Notes: generated by a model from the letters alone, not told the origin. DNA of 64,000 nt from GCA-2726245 sp035513655 (GCA_035513655.1 DATKBV010000544.1:1-64000), one strand, 5' to 3'; shown: positions 8,989-18,581, counted from the first letter of the stretch. Made by a program: numbers and translations.

Positions 8989-10455
8989 TCAGGATTCCAC
9001 TGAAAAGCAAGCGTGAAAGGCGACGTGAATGGCGTCTGTTAATTGGATCGAGGCGACAGGACCTGCCGCTACATCACGTGCGTCGAAGAACGCGAAGCGG
9101 CTTGAAGACTCCAGTGCGTCAAAGACATGGCACAGAACGACACCCCGCCTGGAATCGTCGGGATCGCCGATAAAAACCGGCTCGCCTCCCAAATAGTTCC
9201 CAGTTGGCGGAATCCAGACATCAACGGTATCCGGCTCGGACCAACGGGCATGTACCAACCGGTCCAAAAACTTACGGCCCGAGTGGCCAGTTGGCGAGAT
9301 GCCCAACATCCAAAAGTCATCGTACTCACGCGACTCGCTGCGCGGATCGAGTGTCGGAAAGTCCGGAGCACTGCGGTAGTCGATGCTCTGTTTGGCAACA
9401 ACTTGCTGTCGCTGCAGGTCAATCGTAAAGCGGACGGGCTGACCGTACGGTACGTCGATGAAGAGATTCGGCAATTCTTGGTATTGATCGTAGATCGGTC
9501 GTTCGAACTCGATTAGATCGACGACGAGTTTCCCGTCGCGCTCGAAGGCGTTGATGGTATGCAGACAATAGCGACCGTCGATGGCGATCCGCGCGATCTC
9601 CCGGCCGGTTTCTCGGCACAAGACGAGCAACTGGCTTCCTAAACCAGGCTGCCACGAAAGTGAATCGATCGTCGCCAAGCCCCGCTCCGTCAATCCGCTC
9701 GTGTCCAGGATGTAGGGACTCAGGTAAAAGATGACATAGTTTTCGCTGGCCGCGAAATCGTGCAGCGAACACGGCAAGTCAATCGGGATCCGCGAGCGGC
9801 AAGCAAGTTCGCCAGTGGCGTCGAATCGGTAGTAAACGAGCAGCGGCTGATCCGGCGAGTAGAAGATGCCGAAGTTCAACAACTCGCCGTTTCGAGCGTC
9901 GATTTTTGGGTGAGCCGAGAAGGGTGCCGCGTCATTCAAGGCGCCGTCGAAATCAAATGTTCGCCCTGGTGTAACGGTTTCCAGCGTGACTGGATTGAGT
10001 TCCATCGGTAAACTTTGCTCTCCAAAAGCGAGCAGTTTGTTCCGATAGGGAAAGACGCTCACGTTGTATGGCGACTCGGTGCCGATGCCGCGCTTCAAGC
10101 GATCGCCGTCGAACGCCGTGCCAAACGTCCGGTAGATTCGCCGCGCTTGCTGAGTTTCGCGGACCAGTTTTCTTCCATGAACAAAGCGGTTTCGAAAAAA
10201 GACGTCGCTGCCGATGAATTGCAGTGAGCAAACCATGCCGTCGCCGTCCAGCCAATTGGCGTAGCGCATTCCGGCAAAGTCGACTGTCGCTGGACCGTTC
10301 AAAAAATATGTTCCGCGAACAAACTCGGGAATCTCACCCTCGATGGCATCGATTCGGTAATCAGACTCTAAAACCTCTTGAAAGAAGGCGTTTTCAAGGC
10401 CGGGTGCGAAATCGACGATCGTGGACGCGCGATTCACGGTGTTGCAGTTAAACAC
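8989..10455 (-). CDS. Carotenoid oxygenase (RPE65/CCD family)
   Basis: A 488-residue non-heme iron dioxygenase of the carotenoid cleavage family. The start of the propeller reads YRIDAIEGEIPEFVRGTYFL, followed by NWLDGDGMV. The four iron-binding His are all visible: FSAHPKID, CSLHDFAAS, CLHTINAFE and the final DAIHVAFHA. Such enzymes cleave C=C bonds in carotenoids, stilbenes or other conjugated chains. Length is normal and there is no signal peptide. Here it lies in a locus with a CrtI-like enzyme, a halogenase-like enzyme and polyketide synthase components, so its substrate may be a polyene made by the cluster (inference). The start ATG at 10455 has no strong upstream GGAG. Confidence 0.9.
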   Translation of the reverse strand: MFNCNTVNRASTIVDFAPGLENAFFQEVLESDYRIDAIEGEIPEFVRGTYFLNGPATVDFAGMRYANWLDGDGMVCSLQFIGSDVFFRNRFVHGRKLVRETQQARRIYRTFGTAFDGDRLKRGIGTESPYNVSVFPYRNKLLAFGEQSLPMELNPVTLETVTPGRTFDFDGALNDAAPFSAHPKIDARNGELLNFGIFYSPDQPLLVYYRFDATGELACRSRIPIDLPCSLHDFAASENYVIFYLSPYILDTSGLTERGLATIDSLSWQPGLGSQLLVLCRETGREIARIAIDGRYCLHTINAFERDGKLVVDLIEFERPIYDQYQELPNLFIDVPYGQPVRFTIDLQRQQVVAKQSIDYRSAPDFPTLDPRSESREYDDFWMLGISPTGHSGRKFLDRLVHARWSEPDTVDVWIPPTGNYLGGEPVFIGDPDDSRRGVVLCHVFDALESSSRFAFFDARDVAAGPVASIQLTDAIHVAFHACFSVES

Positions 10456-10579
10456 AAGAATGACTTTCGAAAAGTGCCCATATGACCAAGCGCTGTCGCA
10501 CTGTTCTTACAGCGTCCGCGCCGAGTAGTAGCGAGTGTCTCGCCATGAATCCAGGGGTCGGTGTGAGTGCAAACCGATC

Positions 10580-11500
10580 TCAGAAATCGGTTACGACCTC
10601 ACCTTCGGCCGACGAGACAATTCCACGTAGGACGCGATAGTCGATGGAATCTGTCAGAAAATGCACGTGGCCATCACAGAACAGGGAGTAGCAGCCTCCG
10701 ACGTGGAAACTGAACAATTCATCGTTCGGTCCACAGTTCATTTCGATCCACCCACATTCGGGTGGACCTCCCCACGGATTGCGATGGAAATTCGGTGTGT
10801 ACGAAACTCCGAAGGCGTTGTCCGGCTCAGCCCAACGCCAGTGAGAGCGCTTTGATCCAGCATCGACCGGATCATCGTACAGGGATTTCATCCCATCATG
10901 GCGGCCAACATCCTCTCCCAGGGCCATGGTGTTGCTCGTTCCATCGGTGATTTGAGAGATCCGCGCGTAATCCCACCGTAGACCGCCATGGACCATAAAA
11001 GCACTGTTTGGCAAGCCGGTATTGGGATCAATATTCGTGTGGATCGTGGGTCCGTAGTCGATTGCGCCAAAGCCTTCCGAATCGGCATTGCCGCTGCGTA
11101 AACCAGCTGATGGACAGATATAAATTGACAACACCTGCTTGGTAATCGCAAGGTTTTCAGGTGTCTGATTATAGTAGGCACCAAAGTCATACTGGTTGCT
11201 GATATTCGCTTGCTCAATGTGCGGCAAAATGTGCGTAAAAAAAGCATGTCGATCAAAGTTCTGACCAAAAGGACCACTACCAAGACCTTGCCCAGATGAC
11301 GGAAGGCGACGATGCGCGGCTTCATAGTTGTGCATCGCGATTCCAATCTGTTTAAGATTGTTCATGCACTGCATGCGGCGCGCTGCTTCGCGCGCATGTT
11401 GAACCGCAGGCAATAGCAGACCGACCAGAATGCCGATGATGGCAATGACAACCAACAACTCAACTAGTGTAAATGCATTGCGGCCCAGGGAGCGGGACAT
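10580..11500 (-). CDS. DUF1559 prepilin-type pseudopilin-like protein
   Basis: The ATG at 11500, with GAAGGAG about 8 nt upstream, gives a protein of about 306 residues starting with a type III signal peptide: a short basic leader, then G-R-N-A-F-T-L-V-E-L-L-V-V-I-A-I-I-G, the prepilin cleavage and methylation site. It continues with REAARRMQCMNNLKQIGIA and the DUF1559 C-terminal pattern (GTSNTMALGED, and F-x-V-G-G-C-Y-S-L-F-C-D-G-H-V). DUF1559 proteins are heavily expanded in planctomycetes. They are thought to form pseudopilin-like or envelope structures, but no precise role is established. Its link to the surrounding cluster is unclear. Confidence 0.92.
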   Translation of the reverse strand: MSRSLGRNAFTLVELLVVIAIIGILVGLLLPAVQHAREAARRMQCMNNLKQIGIAMHNYEAAHRRLPSSGQGLGSGPFGQNFDRHAFFTHILPHIEQANISNQYDFGAYYNQTPENLAITKQVLSIYICPSAGLRSGNADSEGFGAIDYGPTIHTNIDPNTGLPNSAFMVHGGLRWDYARISQITDGTSNTMALGEDVGRHDGMKSLYDDPVDAGSKRSHWRWAEPDNAFGVSYTPNFHRNPWGGPPECGWIEMNCGPNDELFSFHVGGCYSLFCDGHVHFLTDSIDYRVLRGIVSSAEGEVVTDF

Positions 11501-11514
11501 TTGGTTTCTCCTTC

Positions 11515-12153
11515 TTAATTGCCAAGTCGCGGATGGCGAATATGACATGCGGAGGCACGTCTGATGGAAAGATCCCGCCGGAGAGTACCTGTCATTCGAG
11601 CAGGAAAGACTTTCCAATTCAGCGTTCTTCCGCAGTCGGTTGATTCCATCCAATTTTTGACTTGCAACAAGAGCTGTAGCAATGAATCAGAAGATTCAAA
11701 CTCGGTTTCGCGAATCCTGCCCTTGACACTCGAAACACGCCCACCGTCGATGAAAATGCTGACGTAAGGACGGCCTGGGTCGCTCAAGATCTGCTCGGTC
11801 GCCAGACGCGGTCTATTTGCCTTGTCTCTCGACCAGTGACCGAATCCGGCGAACGTGACGATCTCGTAGTTGCCTTCGCCTCGCATCGATCCGGCAAAGT
11901 CCACTGATACAAGGCTATGCATCGTAAACGTCCCTTCCGGCGAGTGATTCCCCGCAAGCTCGCCTGCCGCGGCGTGCTTGTGTCCACTAGGAAAAAGCTC
12001 GTCGAAGAACGCAAAACCGCATAGTATCAAACGGCTTACGGCGAGATTAGTCTGATGCAACACGGGAAGGTCCGTTTCAGCAAACCCTCGCACCAAGCTT
12101 ATCAAGATCCGCCAAGCAACTCTGTACGATTGCGACGAGCCGTGCCCATTCAA
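11515..12153 (-). CDS. Protein with a beta-rich module shared with the large 12685-16191 protein
   Basis: Up to 212 residues. A segment of about 85 residues (NHSPEGTFTMHSLVSVDF through VTFAGFGHWSRDKANR to RPYVSIFIDGGRVSSV) is clearly homologous to the C-terminal end of the large protein encoded at 12685-16191 (NHSQEATFQMHRVASVTF, VTFSGFGAWSKDKSSR, RPYVSILIDGGRVSSV). The true start is uncertain: the longest frame overlaps the next upstream gene by 77 bp, and no good ribosome binding site is visible. It may be a partial duplication of the large gene rather than an independent gene. Function unknown. Confidence 0.55.
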   Translation of the reverse strand: MNGHGSSQSYRVAWRILISLVRGFAETDLPVLHQTNLAVSRLILCGFAFFDELFPSGHKHAAAGELAGNHSPEGTFTMHSLVSVDFAGSMRGEGNYEIVTFAGFGHWSRDKANRPRLATEQILSDPGRPYVSIFIDGGRVSSVKGRIRETEFESSDSLLQLLLQVKNWMESTDCGRTLNWKVFPARMTGTLRRDLSIRRASACHIRHPRLGN

Positions 12154-12643
12154 CCTCGTTCAGCGACTTCATGCGAGGCACGCTTCGTCTTGCGGCCTTT
12201 GCCTGTGCTTTCACCGAAGCATGTCGAGGTACTTCGCCGACGACTTTGTACAGCCGATCAATCGGATCGCTCCATCCCCGAAGTGAAATCACTCCTCGCG
12301 AACGTAAGTTCACGGTATCGATGACAAGACGCCCGTCCGTGTAATCGGGGTCGTTCGACTTGCGGTACGCAAGGACAATATCCACGGACTTATCCCATTC
12401 GAGCAACAGCCTCTCGCAGTCCTCGTCACCGGCGGATTCCGACTGTACGAGAAAGATCGCGTAAAGCGTGCCGACAGCTTTGCAAAAACGGGTCATGTCG
12501 TGGGTGCTCCATTGGCCATTGATGGCAAATGCAATCGTGCCCCACCTTGCATTTACGTCCGCCGAGTCCAAGGAGTCAGCCATCCGTGCCAATCTCTGCT
12601 CAACCTGTTCGACCCTCGCTGTCAAGTCGTCAAATCTCTTCAT
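12077..12643 (-). CDS. Hypothetical protein with N-terminal coiled coil
   Basis: Starting at the ATG at 12643, about 188 residues. The first 30 residues form a short coiled coil (RFDDLTARVEQVEQRLARM). The rest is soluble and has no motif I recognise. A longer version from 12685 would add 14 residues and touch the stop of the upstream large gene. It lies between the large SGNH-like protein and its duplicated C-terminal module on the same strand, so it may be co-transcribed with them. Function unknown. Confidence 0.6.
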   Translation of the reverse strand: MKRFDDLTARVEQVEQRLARMADSLDSADVNARWGTIAFAINGQWSTHDMTRFCKAVGTLYAIFLVQSESAGDEDCERLLLEWDKSVDIVLAYRKSNDPDYTDGRLVIDTVNLRSRGVISLRGWSDPIDRLYKVVGEVPRHASVKAQAKAARRSVPRMKSLNEVEWARLVAIVQSCLADLDKLGARVC

Positions 12644-12684
12644 CGGTACAGACGGATTGCGCGGCATGCAAAATCCACATTGCA

Positions 12685-15600
12685 CTATTCACTGGGGTAT
12701 ACCCTTGATAGACCTAACGAACGCTGGCTTGAAAGGTCCGTCAAGGGAGCCATTTCCGATTGCAGTTTCGTATTGACACTCGAGACTCGGCCCCCGTCAA
12801 TGAGAATGCTCACGTACGGCCGATCTCGCTCGGTCGAAACTTGGACGGATGCCAGACGCAACCTTGATGATTTGTCCTTGGACCAGGCCCCGAATCCGCT
12901 GAATGTAACCACATCCCCCGTGCCGCACTTTGATCGCACGAACGTGACTGACGCCACACGATGCATCTGGAACGTCGCTTCTTGGGAGTGGTTGGTGTAC
13001 TCGAAGTCGGACTGCTCGCGGGGATCGCTGGAAACGGAGAAACGATACGAGAAGCGGTCGCCGGTCGGTGCAAGTTGCATCCGCCCGCCGCCGGATTTGC
13101 GAGCGGAATGCGGATTCGGTTCGTGGACAGCCTCGACTTGAAAGAACGGGTCCAGTCGCGAATTGGGGCCGATGGGGATGCCGTTGGCCAAATCGGGCAG
13201 CGGCCACAAGAAGCCTTCCTGGTACGGCAGGAATACGGTGCCGTTAAAGCGGAAACGAAGTTGGCCATTCGGACCCCGCTCGAACCGAGCCGCACCGCGG
13301 TACTCGAACGAACCTTGGGGCGTTCGCGGCTCAACCCGCACCAGCGCAAAGAACAACGCCTGGCCGAGAAGACCGCGATGCAGAAAATCGCCGATCACTT
13401 CGCCGGTGTAAACATTGACCGCTCCCACGGGAATGTCGAACGGGTCGTCAAGCAAATACAAATCGGTTTGTCGATACTGCCGGGCACGGAACCGCAGCAC
13501 GGCGTCGTGGCCGACCATCCCCGGCACCAGCCGACCTGGAAACACGTCTTGCAGCGGAGACAGGTTGGCGGAATCGAGCATGCCGGCTGGCGGCAGCATC
13601 CGTACGCTGAACGGCACGAGATCGCCGAACCGCGTTCCAAACTGGATTCTCATTCGGCCCGCGAGGTGCGAACGGCCTTGGGCAAATCCGAGATCAGGGT
13701 GGTTCAGCGTGAAATCGTCGCCGAAACTCGTGCGGCTTGCGTCGGCGGTGAATTCACAAACCGTGTTAGTCGGAATCCAGGGCTCACTCGCCGGCGCACG
13801 CTCCTTGCGCGACTCAACCGTGCTCAAATGCAAGTGGGGATGAAGCTGTGTACCGTTGGCCGGCAACGTGGCAAAATCACCGTCTGGATTTCCCATCGGC
13901 AGCGCGAACCGGAAGCCTGGCCCCATCGGAACGAACGCCGTCCCGTGAAAAAGAAAGTCGAGTTTGCCGTCGTCGCGTTGCTGGAATCGTGCCCACGCGG
14001 TTCCATATCCTTCGTGCGGCTTGACGCCCTGCTTGTACCGGATGATCGGCGAACGAGGAAAGCTTCGCGGGTTCAATCGCTGAAGGACCGACAAGCCGGA
14101 GTTCTCAAAAACGAACATGAAGTCCAGATTCGCAATTTCGCCCGTAATGAGATTCACATCGCCGGAGCAAATGGTCCGCGGCGGTTGAACGACCCGCGGA
14201 CGGAGCAACGGAAAGCGAAGGAAATCAGGGGTCGCCAAAACGCCCTCGTCACCGATCAGTGCGCCATCAATGCTGACCTCGAAATGCGACACATTGTCCA
14301 CAGGCGGACTGAACCTGAATCGGAGCGAGCCCGCCAATTGACTGCCGAAGATCGCCAGACCATCGAACACGTTGTCGCTGCACGCTCCCCATTGAACTTG
14401 CTCCGCGCGCAGACAATTGACGACGCGCATGGCGTCGCTGTGGTAACTGGCGTGTTTGTTCAGCGGCAACACCTGCTCTAGCCCTGGCGGCAACTGCAGC
14501 GGTCTCTGGGGCGGATCGCGATAAACGGCGTTGTAGCTTTCGTCCAATTCTTTCCCAAAAAGAACCCGCTTGCATGACGCTTCGGGATGAAGCTCTTTCG
14601 CGGCTTGAGCTGACGCGCGCGGCATGGATTCGAATTCATCGTCCGTCCAATTCCGGCCGGCGGCAGCGCGGTACGAGGCAATCGGATCGTTTGCGGCAAT
14701 CTCAGGCAGCGGCAGGTCCGGTACGGCTGCACCGAACGACTCGTTGATCGTGCGAATGACGCAGTTGGCAACCAGTGCCTGCCCGGTGTGCCCCAACGAA
14801 TAGCCATTCAGCCCGAAAACCCCGCCCAAGTAATCGGCCGTAAAATGCTTCGCCCCGATCCGTTGACCGTGACTGGACAAGTCTCGAAACAACGCCGCAA
14901 TGTCGCAGTGACCGACACGGTCTGGCAGATCGACCACTTGCAAGATCACCTCGTTCAGTTTGCCCGTGTACGATGCAATTCGTTCGGCAACGTCTGCTGC
15001 GAGTACATGCCGTCGATCAAGCGGTGCGAACTGCCGGCGATTGATCTGGGTGCCGATCTCTAGCAGGCCAGCGACGGTAATCCGGTCGCCGCGGTTGAGT
15101 TGATACAGTCTGGCCAACGCACTCGGCGACACTTTAAGAACTCGACCGGCGGATTCCAATGACGAAAAAGCCGCCGTATCGATGGGGTTCGGCACGTTGA
15201 GAACGAGAACGCCGCACTGCGCCGCACAAAATGCCTTCACGATCGATTCAAAGTCGCGGCGCATATCTTCGAGACTCGGCAATCGCTCGACTTGCCTGCT
15301 AACCGCCGCTTCCATGACTTCGGCAAAACCGAGTGCCACAACGACAAACGTGGGATGCCGGCCGATCGCACATTCGAGCTGGGTGTGCGGCCTTACCTTG
15401 GTGTCGTCGATCGAGCGGTGCGGGTCGAGAATTAAGTTGGCCAAGGTTTGCTTTGGATCTTGCGGATGAACCGACGGACACATCGGATGCAAACGCAGGC
15501 AATCTCGCACACGGAAACCAGGGATCGATAAATTGCCGAATTCCGCCCGTGGATAATCCTCGAACACCGTCGCCTGTCCCAAGTCCGGCAGCCGAACAAA

Positions 15601-16191
15601 GTTGTGCTCTGGACCGACGCCGAACGAAACACCCGGCGCTTCAAATAGCGGTTGTCGGCATTCGGTGCCGAAGTGCCGTGCAAGTTGCGCCGGAAAACTC
15701 ATCCGTTGCGAATCCGACGACAACGCAAAGTTGCCCAAACCGGCCGCCAGCCCTTCTCCGACAATCACCATGGTGCTAACGTCCAGCCTGCCAAAGTCGG
15801 ACGGATACACACGGGGCTGCGAGCGCGATCCGGACGAAGTCCGCGGTGCGGTTGCAGTCGGCACCTCGGCACCGCGTCGCTGGTACCCCGGCGACGCGCT
15901 GGGATGCTGAGCCGAAAAGAAGTCTGCGTCGTCGTTCCCGTCTCGATCGAGATCGACATCCGGCGGAGTCTCCCAGGCACCGTCCGTCATCCCGCGCATC
16001 AAGCGCCCGCCCGCGTCGATCATCGTCGCAAACAATTCGCCGGCCGGATTTCTATCGCCGTTCGGTCGCAATTCCGGATCTTGCGGACCGCGACCACTGC
16101 CGTCTCGCTCCAACACTTGCTGAAGCTGGTCAGCGCCCATTTGGGCCATCGCCATCGGCAGGCGAAACATGGTCGAAATCAAGTCTTTCAT
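12685..16191 (-). CDS. Very large protein: phasin-like N-terminus, SGNH-hydrolase-like domain, repeated beta modules
   Basis: About 1168 residues from the ATG at 16191. Residues 1-30 (MKDLISTMFRLPMAMAQMG) resemble the N-terminus of the protein starting at 30514 (L-F-K-L-P-M-E-F-V-M-A-G-M). A low-complexity linker follows. From about 140 to 500 the pattern is SGNH/GDSL-like: MVIVGEGLAAGLGNFAL, then IPGFRVRDCL, FVVVALGFAEVM, VLVLNVPNP and ADYLGGVFGLNGYSLGHTG. The usual G-D-S nucleophile is G-E-G and the final D-x-x-H is replaced by S-L-G-H, so the hydrolase may be inactive or altered. The remaining 600 residues hold at least two related beta-rich modules (each with R-F-x-F-x-G-T-A/V-F-x-P and F-R-F or F-L-W runs). 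The last module is duplicated in the protein ending at 11515. No signal peptide. The function of the beta modules is unknown. Confidence 0.7.
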   Translation of the reverse strand: MKDLISTMFRLPMAMAQMGADQLQQVLERDGSGRGPQDPELRPNGDRNPAGELFATMIDAGGRLMRGMTDGAWETPPDVDLDRDGNDDADFFSAQHPSASPGYQRRGAEVPTATAPRTSSGSRSQPRVYPSDFGRLDVSTMVIVGEGLAAGLGNFALSSDSQRMSFPAQLARHFGTECRQPLFEAPGVSFGVGPEHNFVRLPDLGQATVFEDYPRAEFGNLSIPGFRVRDCLRLHPMCPSVHPQDPKQTLANLILDPHRSIDDTKVRPHTQLECAIGRHPTFVVVALGFAEVMEAAVSRQVERLPSLEDMRRDFESIVKAFCAAQCGVLVLNVPNPIDTAAFSSLESAGRVLKVSPSALARLYQLNRGDRITVAGLLEIGTQINRRQFAPLDRRHVLAADVAERIASYTGKLNEVILQVVDLPDRVGHCDIAALFRDLSSHGQRIGAKHFTADYLGGVFGLNGYSLGHTGQALVANCVIRTINESFGAAVPDLPLPEIAANDPIASYRAAAGRNWTDDEFESMPRASAQAAKELHPEASCKRVLFGKELDESYNAVYRDPPQRPLQLPPGLEQVLPLNKHASYHSDAMRVVNCLRAEQVQWGACSDNVFDGLAIFGSQLAGSLRFRFSPPVDNVSHFEVSIDGALIGDEGVLATPDFLRFPLLRPRVVQPPRTICSGDVNLITGEIANLDFMFVFENSGLSVLQRLNPRSFPRSPIIRYKQGVKPHEGYGTAWARFQQRDDGKLDFLFHGTAFVPMGPGFRFALPMGNPDGDFATLPANGTQLHPHLHLSTVESRKERAPASEPWIPTNTVCEFTADASRTSFGDDFTLNHPDLGFAQGRSHLAGRMRIQFGTRFGDLVPFSVRMLPPAGMLDSANLSPLQDVFPGRLVPGMVGHDAVLRFRARQYRQTDLYLLDDPFDIPVGAVNVYTGEVIGDFLHRGLLGQALFFALVRVEPRTPQGSFEYRGAARFERGPNGQLRFRFNGTVFLPYQEGFLWPLPDLANGIPIGPNSRLDPFFQVEAVHEPNPHSARKSGGGRMQLAPTGDRFSYRFSVSSDPREQSDFEYTNHSQEATFQMHRVASVTFVRSKCGTGDVVTFSGFGAWSKDKSSRLRLASVQVSTERDRPYVSILIDGGRVSSVNTKLQSEMAPLTDLSSQRSLGLSRVYPSE

Positions 16192-16226
16192 CACGTCATC
16201 CGTAGGGCGGCAGGGCCGCAACCAAT

Positions 16227-16297
16227 TACAAGCACGACGCGCAAGCGAGTGTGTCCGCTTTGCGTAACGACACACTCGCTTGCGCGTCGTGCTTGTA
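16227..16297. repeat. Perfect 29-bp inverted repeat, REP-like
   Basis: Arms at 16227-16255 and 16269-16297 are exact reverse complements around a 13-bp loop; the core of the arm is ACGACGCGCAAGCGAGTG. It lies just upstream of the large gene starting at 16191 and would form a very stable hairpin in either transcript. It looks like a REP/palindromic intergenic element. It could act as a terminator or mRNA stabiliser for the upstream minus-strand gene. There is no T-run. Confidence 0.8.
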
Positions 16298-16366
16298 TAA
16301 ATCTTGCCGAAATTACATCAAACTCACTGATAACTGATGTAGGACGCAATCCGTCCCAATTATGAC

Positions 16367-16439
16367 CGTGGGATAGGCTTCCAGCCTGTCCTGTCATCGG
16401 TTCTTTTCCTTCTTTGACGGGCTGGAAGCCCATCCCACG
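16367..16439. repeat. Second intergenic inverted repeat (GTGGGATxGGCTTCCAGCC type)
   Basis: The arm at 16367-16390 (starting CGTGGGATAGGCTTCCAG) and the arm at 16416-16439 (ending GAAGCCCATCCCACG) are near-perfect reverse complements, separated by 25 bp with T-rich stretches. Palindromes of this GGGCTGGAAGCCC kind are familiar dispersed elements in planctomycete genomes. It follows directly after the stop of the halogenase-like gene (16441) and could end its transcript. Confidence 0.7.
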
Positions 16440-16440
16440 A

Positions 16441-18237
16441 CTACACGCGGGCCGTTGGCCGAGCGCTTAAACAAACTTCCTCACCAACTCCCGTCGTTTC
16501 CGCCACACCACCGTCAGACGCACGAAACGCGCGTAGCGCATGCGGATTGAGATTCCACGCATGCATCTGATCCGAGTCGCGATGCACGGCGTAGTTGGCT
16601 TGCATGCGAGCCGGATCGAACATCAAGTGTTTCAGATCGATGCTTTCCACGAACGAGCCGTTGGTCAGCACACGTTCGTCACCGAGCACAACTGAATAAA
16701 CGTGCGCGACGAGAAACTTGGCCATCTCCTTCAGGTTGACAAGCTGGTCGTCGAGTACTTCTTTCGCTTCGTCCCCCGTGACGCCCACCTGATAAAAGGT
16801 CTGCTCGGCGCGCTTCAGCGGTTCGAGCTGCATGAAATCGTGGAACACCGGCCCCTGCGGACGGACGCCGTGGTCCTTCTTCCACTGGTAAAAGCCGCTA
16901 AGAAACTGCTGCACCTTCGCGTTCATATCCCCCAGGCGCGAGAACCGGCTGAGAAACGCCGGCACAAACTCGGCGTCAGTCGCCAATTCATTGATGAACG
17001 GAAAGACAAAGAAGGAAAAGTACACGGACAGCTCCCAAGTGTACTTGAGCACGAACGCTTCCTGGTCGCCCAGCACATCGTAGCTGGCGGCGTACGTAGG
17101 CAGCAGCGAGTTGTACATCGACTCCATCAGCATTTCGTACAGCCAGCACTTGCGTTTCAGCTCGCGCGGATCGTCCGTGAGAATAGCGTCGACGATCAAC
17201 GTGTTGTGGAGCGCGATGAAATCGCTCCCAGGGCTGTACAGCGGATCGGTGAACCGCCCCGCCTCGCCCGACATGGCCCACCGCGCGGGGTTGATCGTCT
17301 CCCGGCAGCCGTGGGCGAAGTCTTTGTAAGCACTGAAATCCACAATCCGCCGCTGCGGCAAGTCGCGGGCAAACAACGGAAACTCGCGGCACGCCCACGC
17401 GCGGAGCTGTTCCGCGGTTGAAACGTCTTTGTGACTGATAACGTTCCGGTCGTACACCAGCCCCAAGCTGGTCTTACCGCGTAGCGGAATCACCCAGAAC
17501 CAAAATCCTTTACCCATGAAGTGGTTCGTGGCCAGCCATTGCGGAAGGTGCCCGGTAGCCCGGCGGTTGGAGTTCCGCCGGATTTCGGTCAACGATTGGT
17601 CGGTCAGCTTCTCGATGTCAACAAGTCCATCGACCCACATAAAGGAAGCGCCATGCCGAATCGGGCTCGCCTCGCACGTTTCGAATTGCCTTGCCAGCAT
17701 TCGGCCTCGGCCGGTTGTGTCTACGACCCATTCCGTCTGGATATCATGTTTCAGACCGTCACGAGTAAACGACACCTTGTGTGGCCCACCGTCATCGCTC
17801 AGCTCAACGTGCAGATCTGCGACCGGTGCGGCGAGGGTAAATCGCGAGTCGCCACGAACGCTTCGCAATAACTCGGCTTCAAACGTATTCCGGTCCAGTT
17901 GGTAGCAGGGAATATTCGAAAACGCGCGAATGTACGCCTGGCTGTAATCTTCGAACTGCTGGTTTGTGCTACCGGCGTTCTTCCAGTAGAACCGCAGATT
18001 ATACTTCATGAACTGATCGTGCAGCAGGTGCTCTTCCATGTCGAGCACCTTGGCAAAATAGTACCCGCCGACCTGCACAAGCGATTCGCCAACCTTCTGC
18101 CGCGTCGGCGGCAGATCGGCCCGTTTGTCTAATAACAAAATCCGTTTGTTTGCCGCAAGCTGCAAATGCCGCGCGAGGCTCAAGCCAGCCAGGCCGGTGC
18201 CAATAATGACAACGTCGTGCGTGATGGGTGTGGTCAT
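16441..18237 (-). CDS. FAD-dependent oxidoreductase of the tryptophan-halogenase type
   Basis: A 598-residue flavoprotein. The N-terminal FAD-binding motif GTGLAGLSLARHL follows VVIIG at residues 10-25, and K-V-G-E-S-L follows at about 50. The flavin-halogenase signature WxWxIP is present as F-W-F-W-V-I-P-L near residue 245. A second FAD-contact region reads SGEAGRFTDPLYSPGSDF. This is the plan of flavin-dependent halogenases that act on carrier-bound or free substrates; related monooxygenases share it, so halogenation is likely but not proven. The C-terminal extension (about 200 residues) is longer than in the core fold. The neighbouring plus-strand SRPBCC gene and the polyketide genes support a tailoring role. 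Confidence 0.82.
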   Translation of the reverse strand: MTTPITHDVVIIGTGLAGLSLARHLQLAANKRILLLDKRADLPPTRQKVGESLVQVGGYYFAKVLDMEEHLLHDQFMKYNLRFYWKNAGSTNQQFEDYSQAYIRAFSNIPCYQLDRNTFEAELLRSVRGDSRFTLAAPVADLHVELSDDGGPHKVSFTRDGLKHDIQTEWVVDTTGRGRMLARQFETCEASPIRHGASFMWVDGLVDIEKLTDQSLTEIRRNSNRRATGHLPQWLATNHFMGKGFWFWVIPLRGKTSLGLVYDRNVISHKDVSTAEQLRAWACREFPLFARDLPQRRIVDFSAYKDFAHGCRETINPARWAMSGEAGRFTDPLYSPGSDFIALHNTLIVDAILTDDPRELKRKCWLYEMLMESMYNSLLPTYAASYDVLGDQEAFVLKYTWELSVYFSFFVFPFINELATDAEFVPAFLSRFSRLGDMNAKVQQFLSGFYQWKKDHGVRPQGPVFHDFMQLEPLKRAEQTFYQVGVTGDEAKEVLDDQLVNLKEMAKFLVAHVYSVVLGDERVLTNGSFVESIDLKHLMFDPARMQANYAVHRDSDQMHAWNLNPHALRAFRASDGGVAETTGVGEEVCLSARPTARV

Positions 18238-18581
18238 ACGTGTTGTGTCTTCAATCGTGCAAACGCCGTTGGTGCTAGTGAGTCGGACGGATCGAGCCGA
18301 TTCAACAGGGTGAATACTGTGCGAACCCCGGCTGACCGTCCACGGCTCAACTGATTCAATTTGGATTCATGCCCGGTATTACTTAGTGATGAGGGAGCTC
18401 ATTCGGCGTAGCAACGCTCACGAAATAACTTCATCTTAGTTTCCTCGCCCGCCGGGGAGCGGGTAGGGTGAGGGATTGTTGACACAGGTCGGACCAGCGC
18501 GTCGAATAGGGAACCTTGTTCCGCGGTGTAATGTTCAATTGAGCTTGCAAATGGAATTCATGCCAATAATGGAGAACATTC
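18238..18581. other. Divergent intergenic region with a short GC-rich palindromic repeat
   Basis: This spacer separates the minus-strand halogenase-like gene from the plus-strand SRPBCC gene, so it should hold both promoters. At 18443-18474 is a CCTCGCCC...GGGTGAGGG imperfect palindrome of a kind often dispersed between bacterial genes. No gene is supported. Confidence 0.4.

Noticed and set aside
11784..12014. A small gene inside 11515-12153 in another frame
   Set aside because: It is Arg- and Ser-rich with no ribosome binding site and overlaps a frame with clear homology to the neighbouring large protein.
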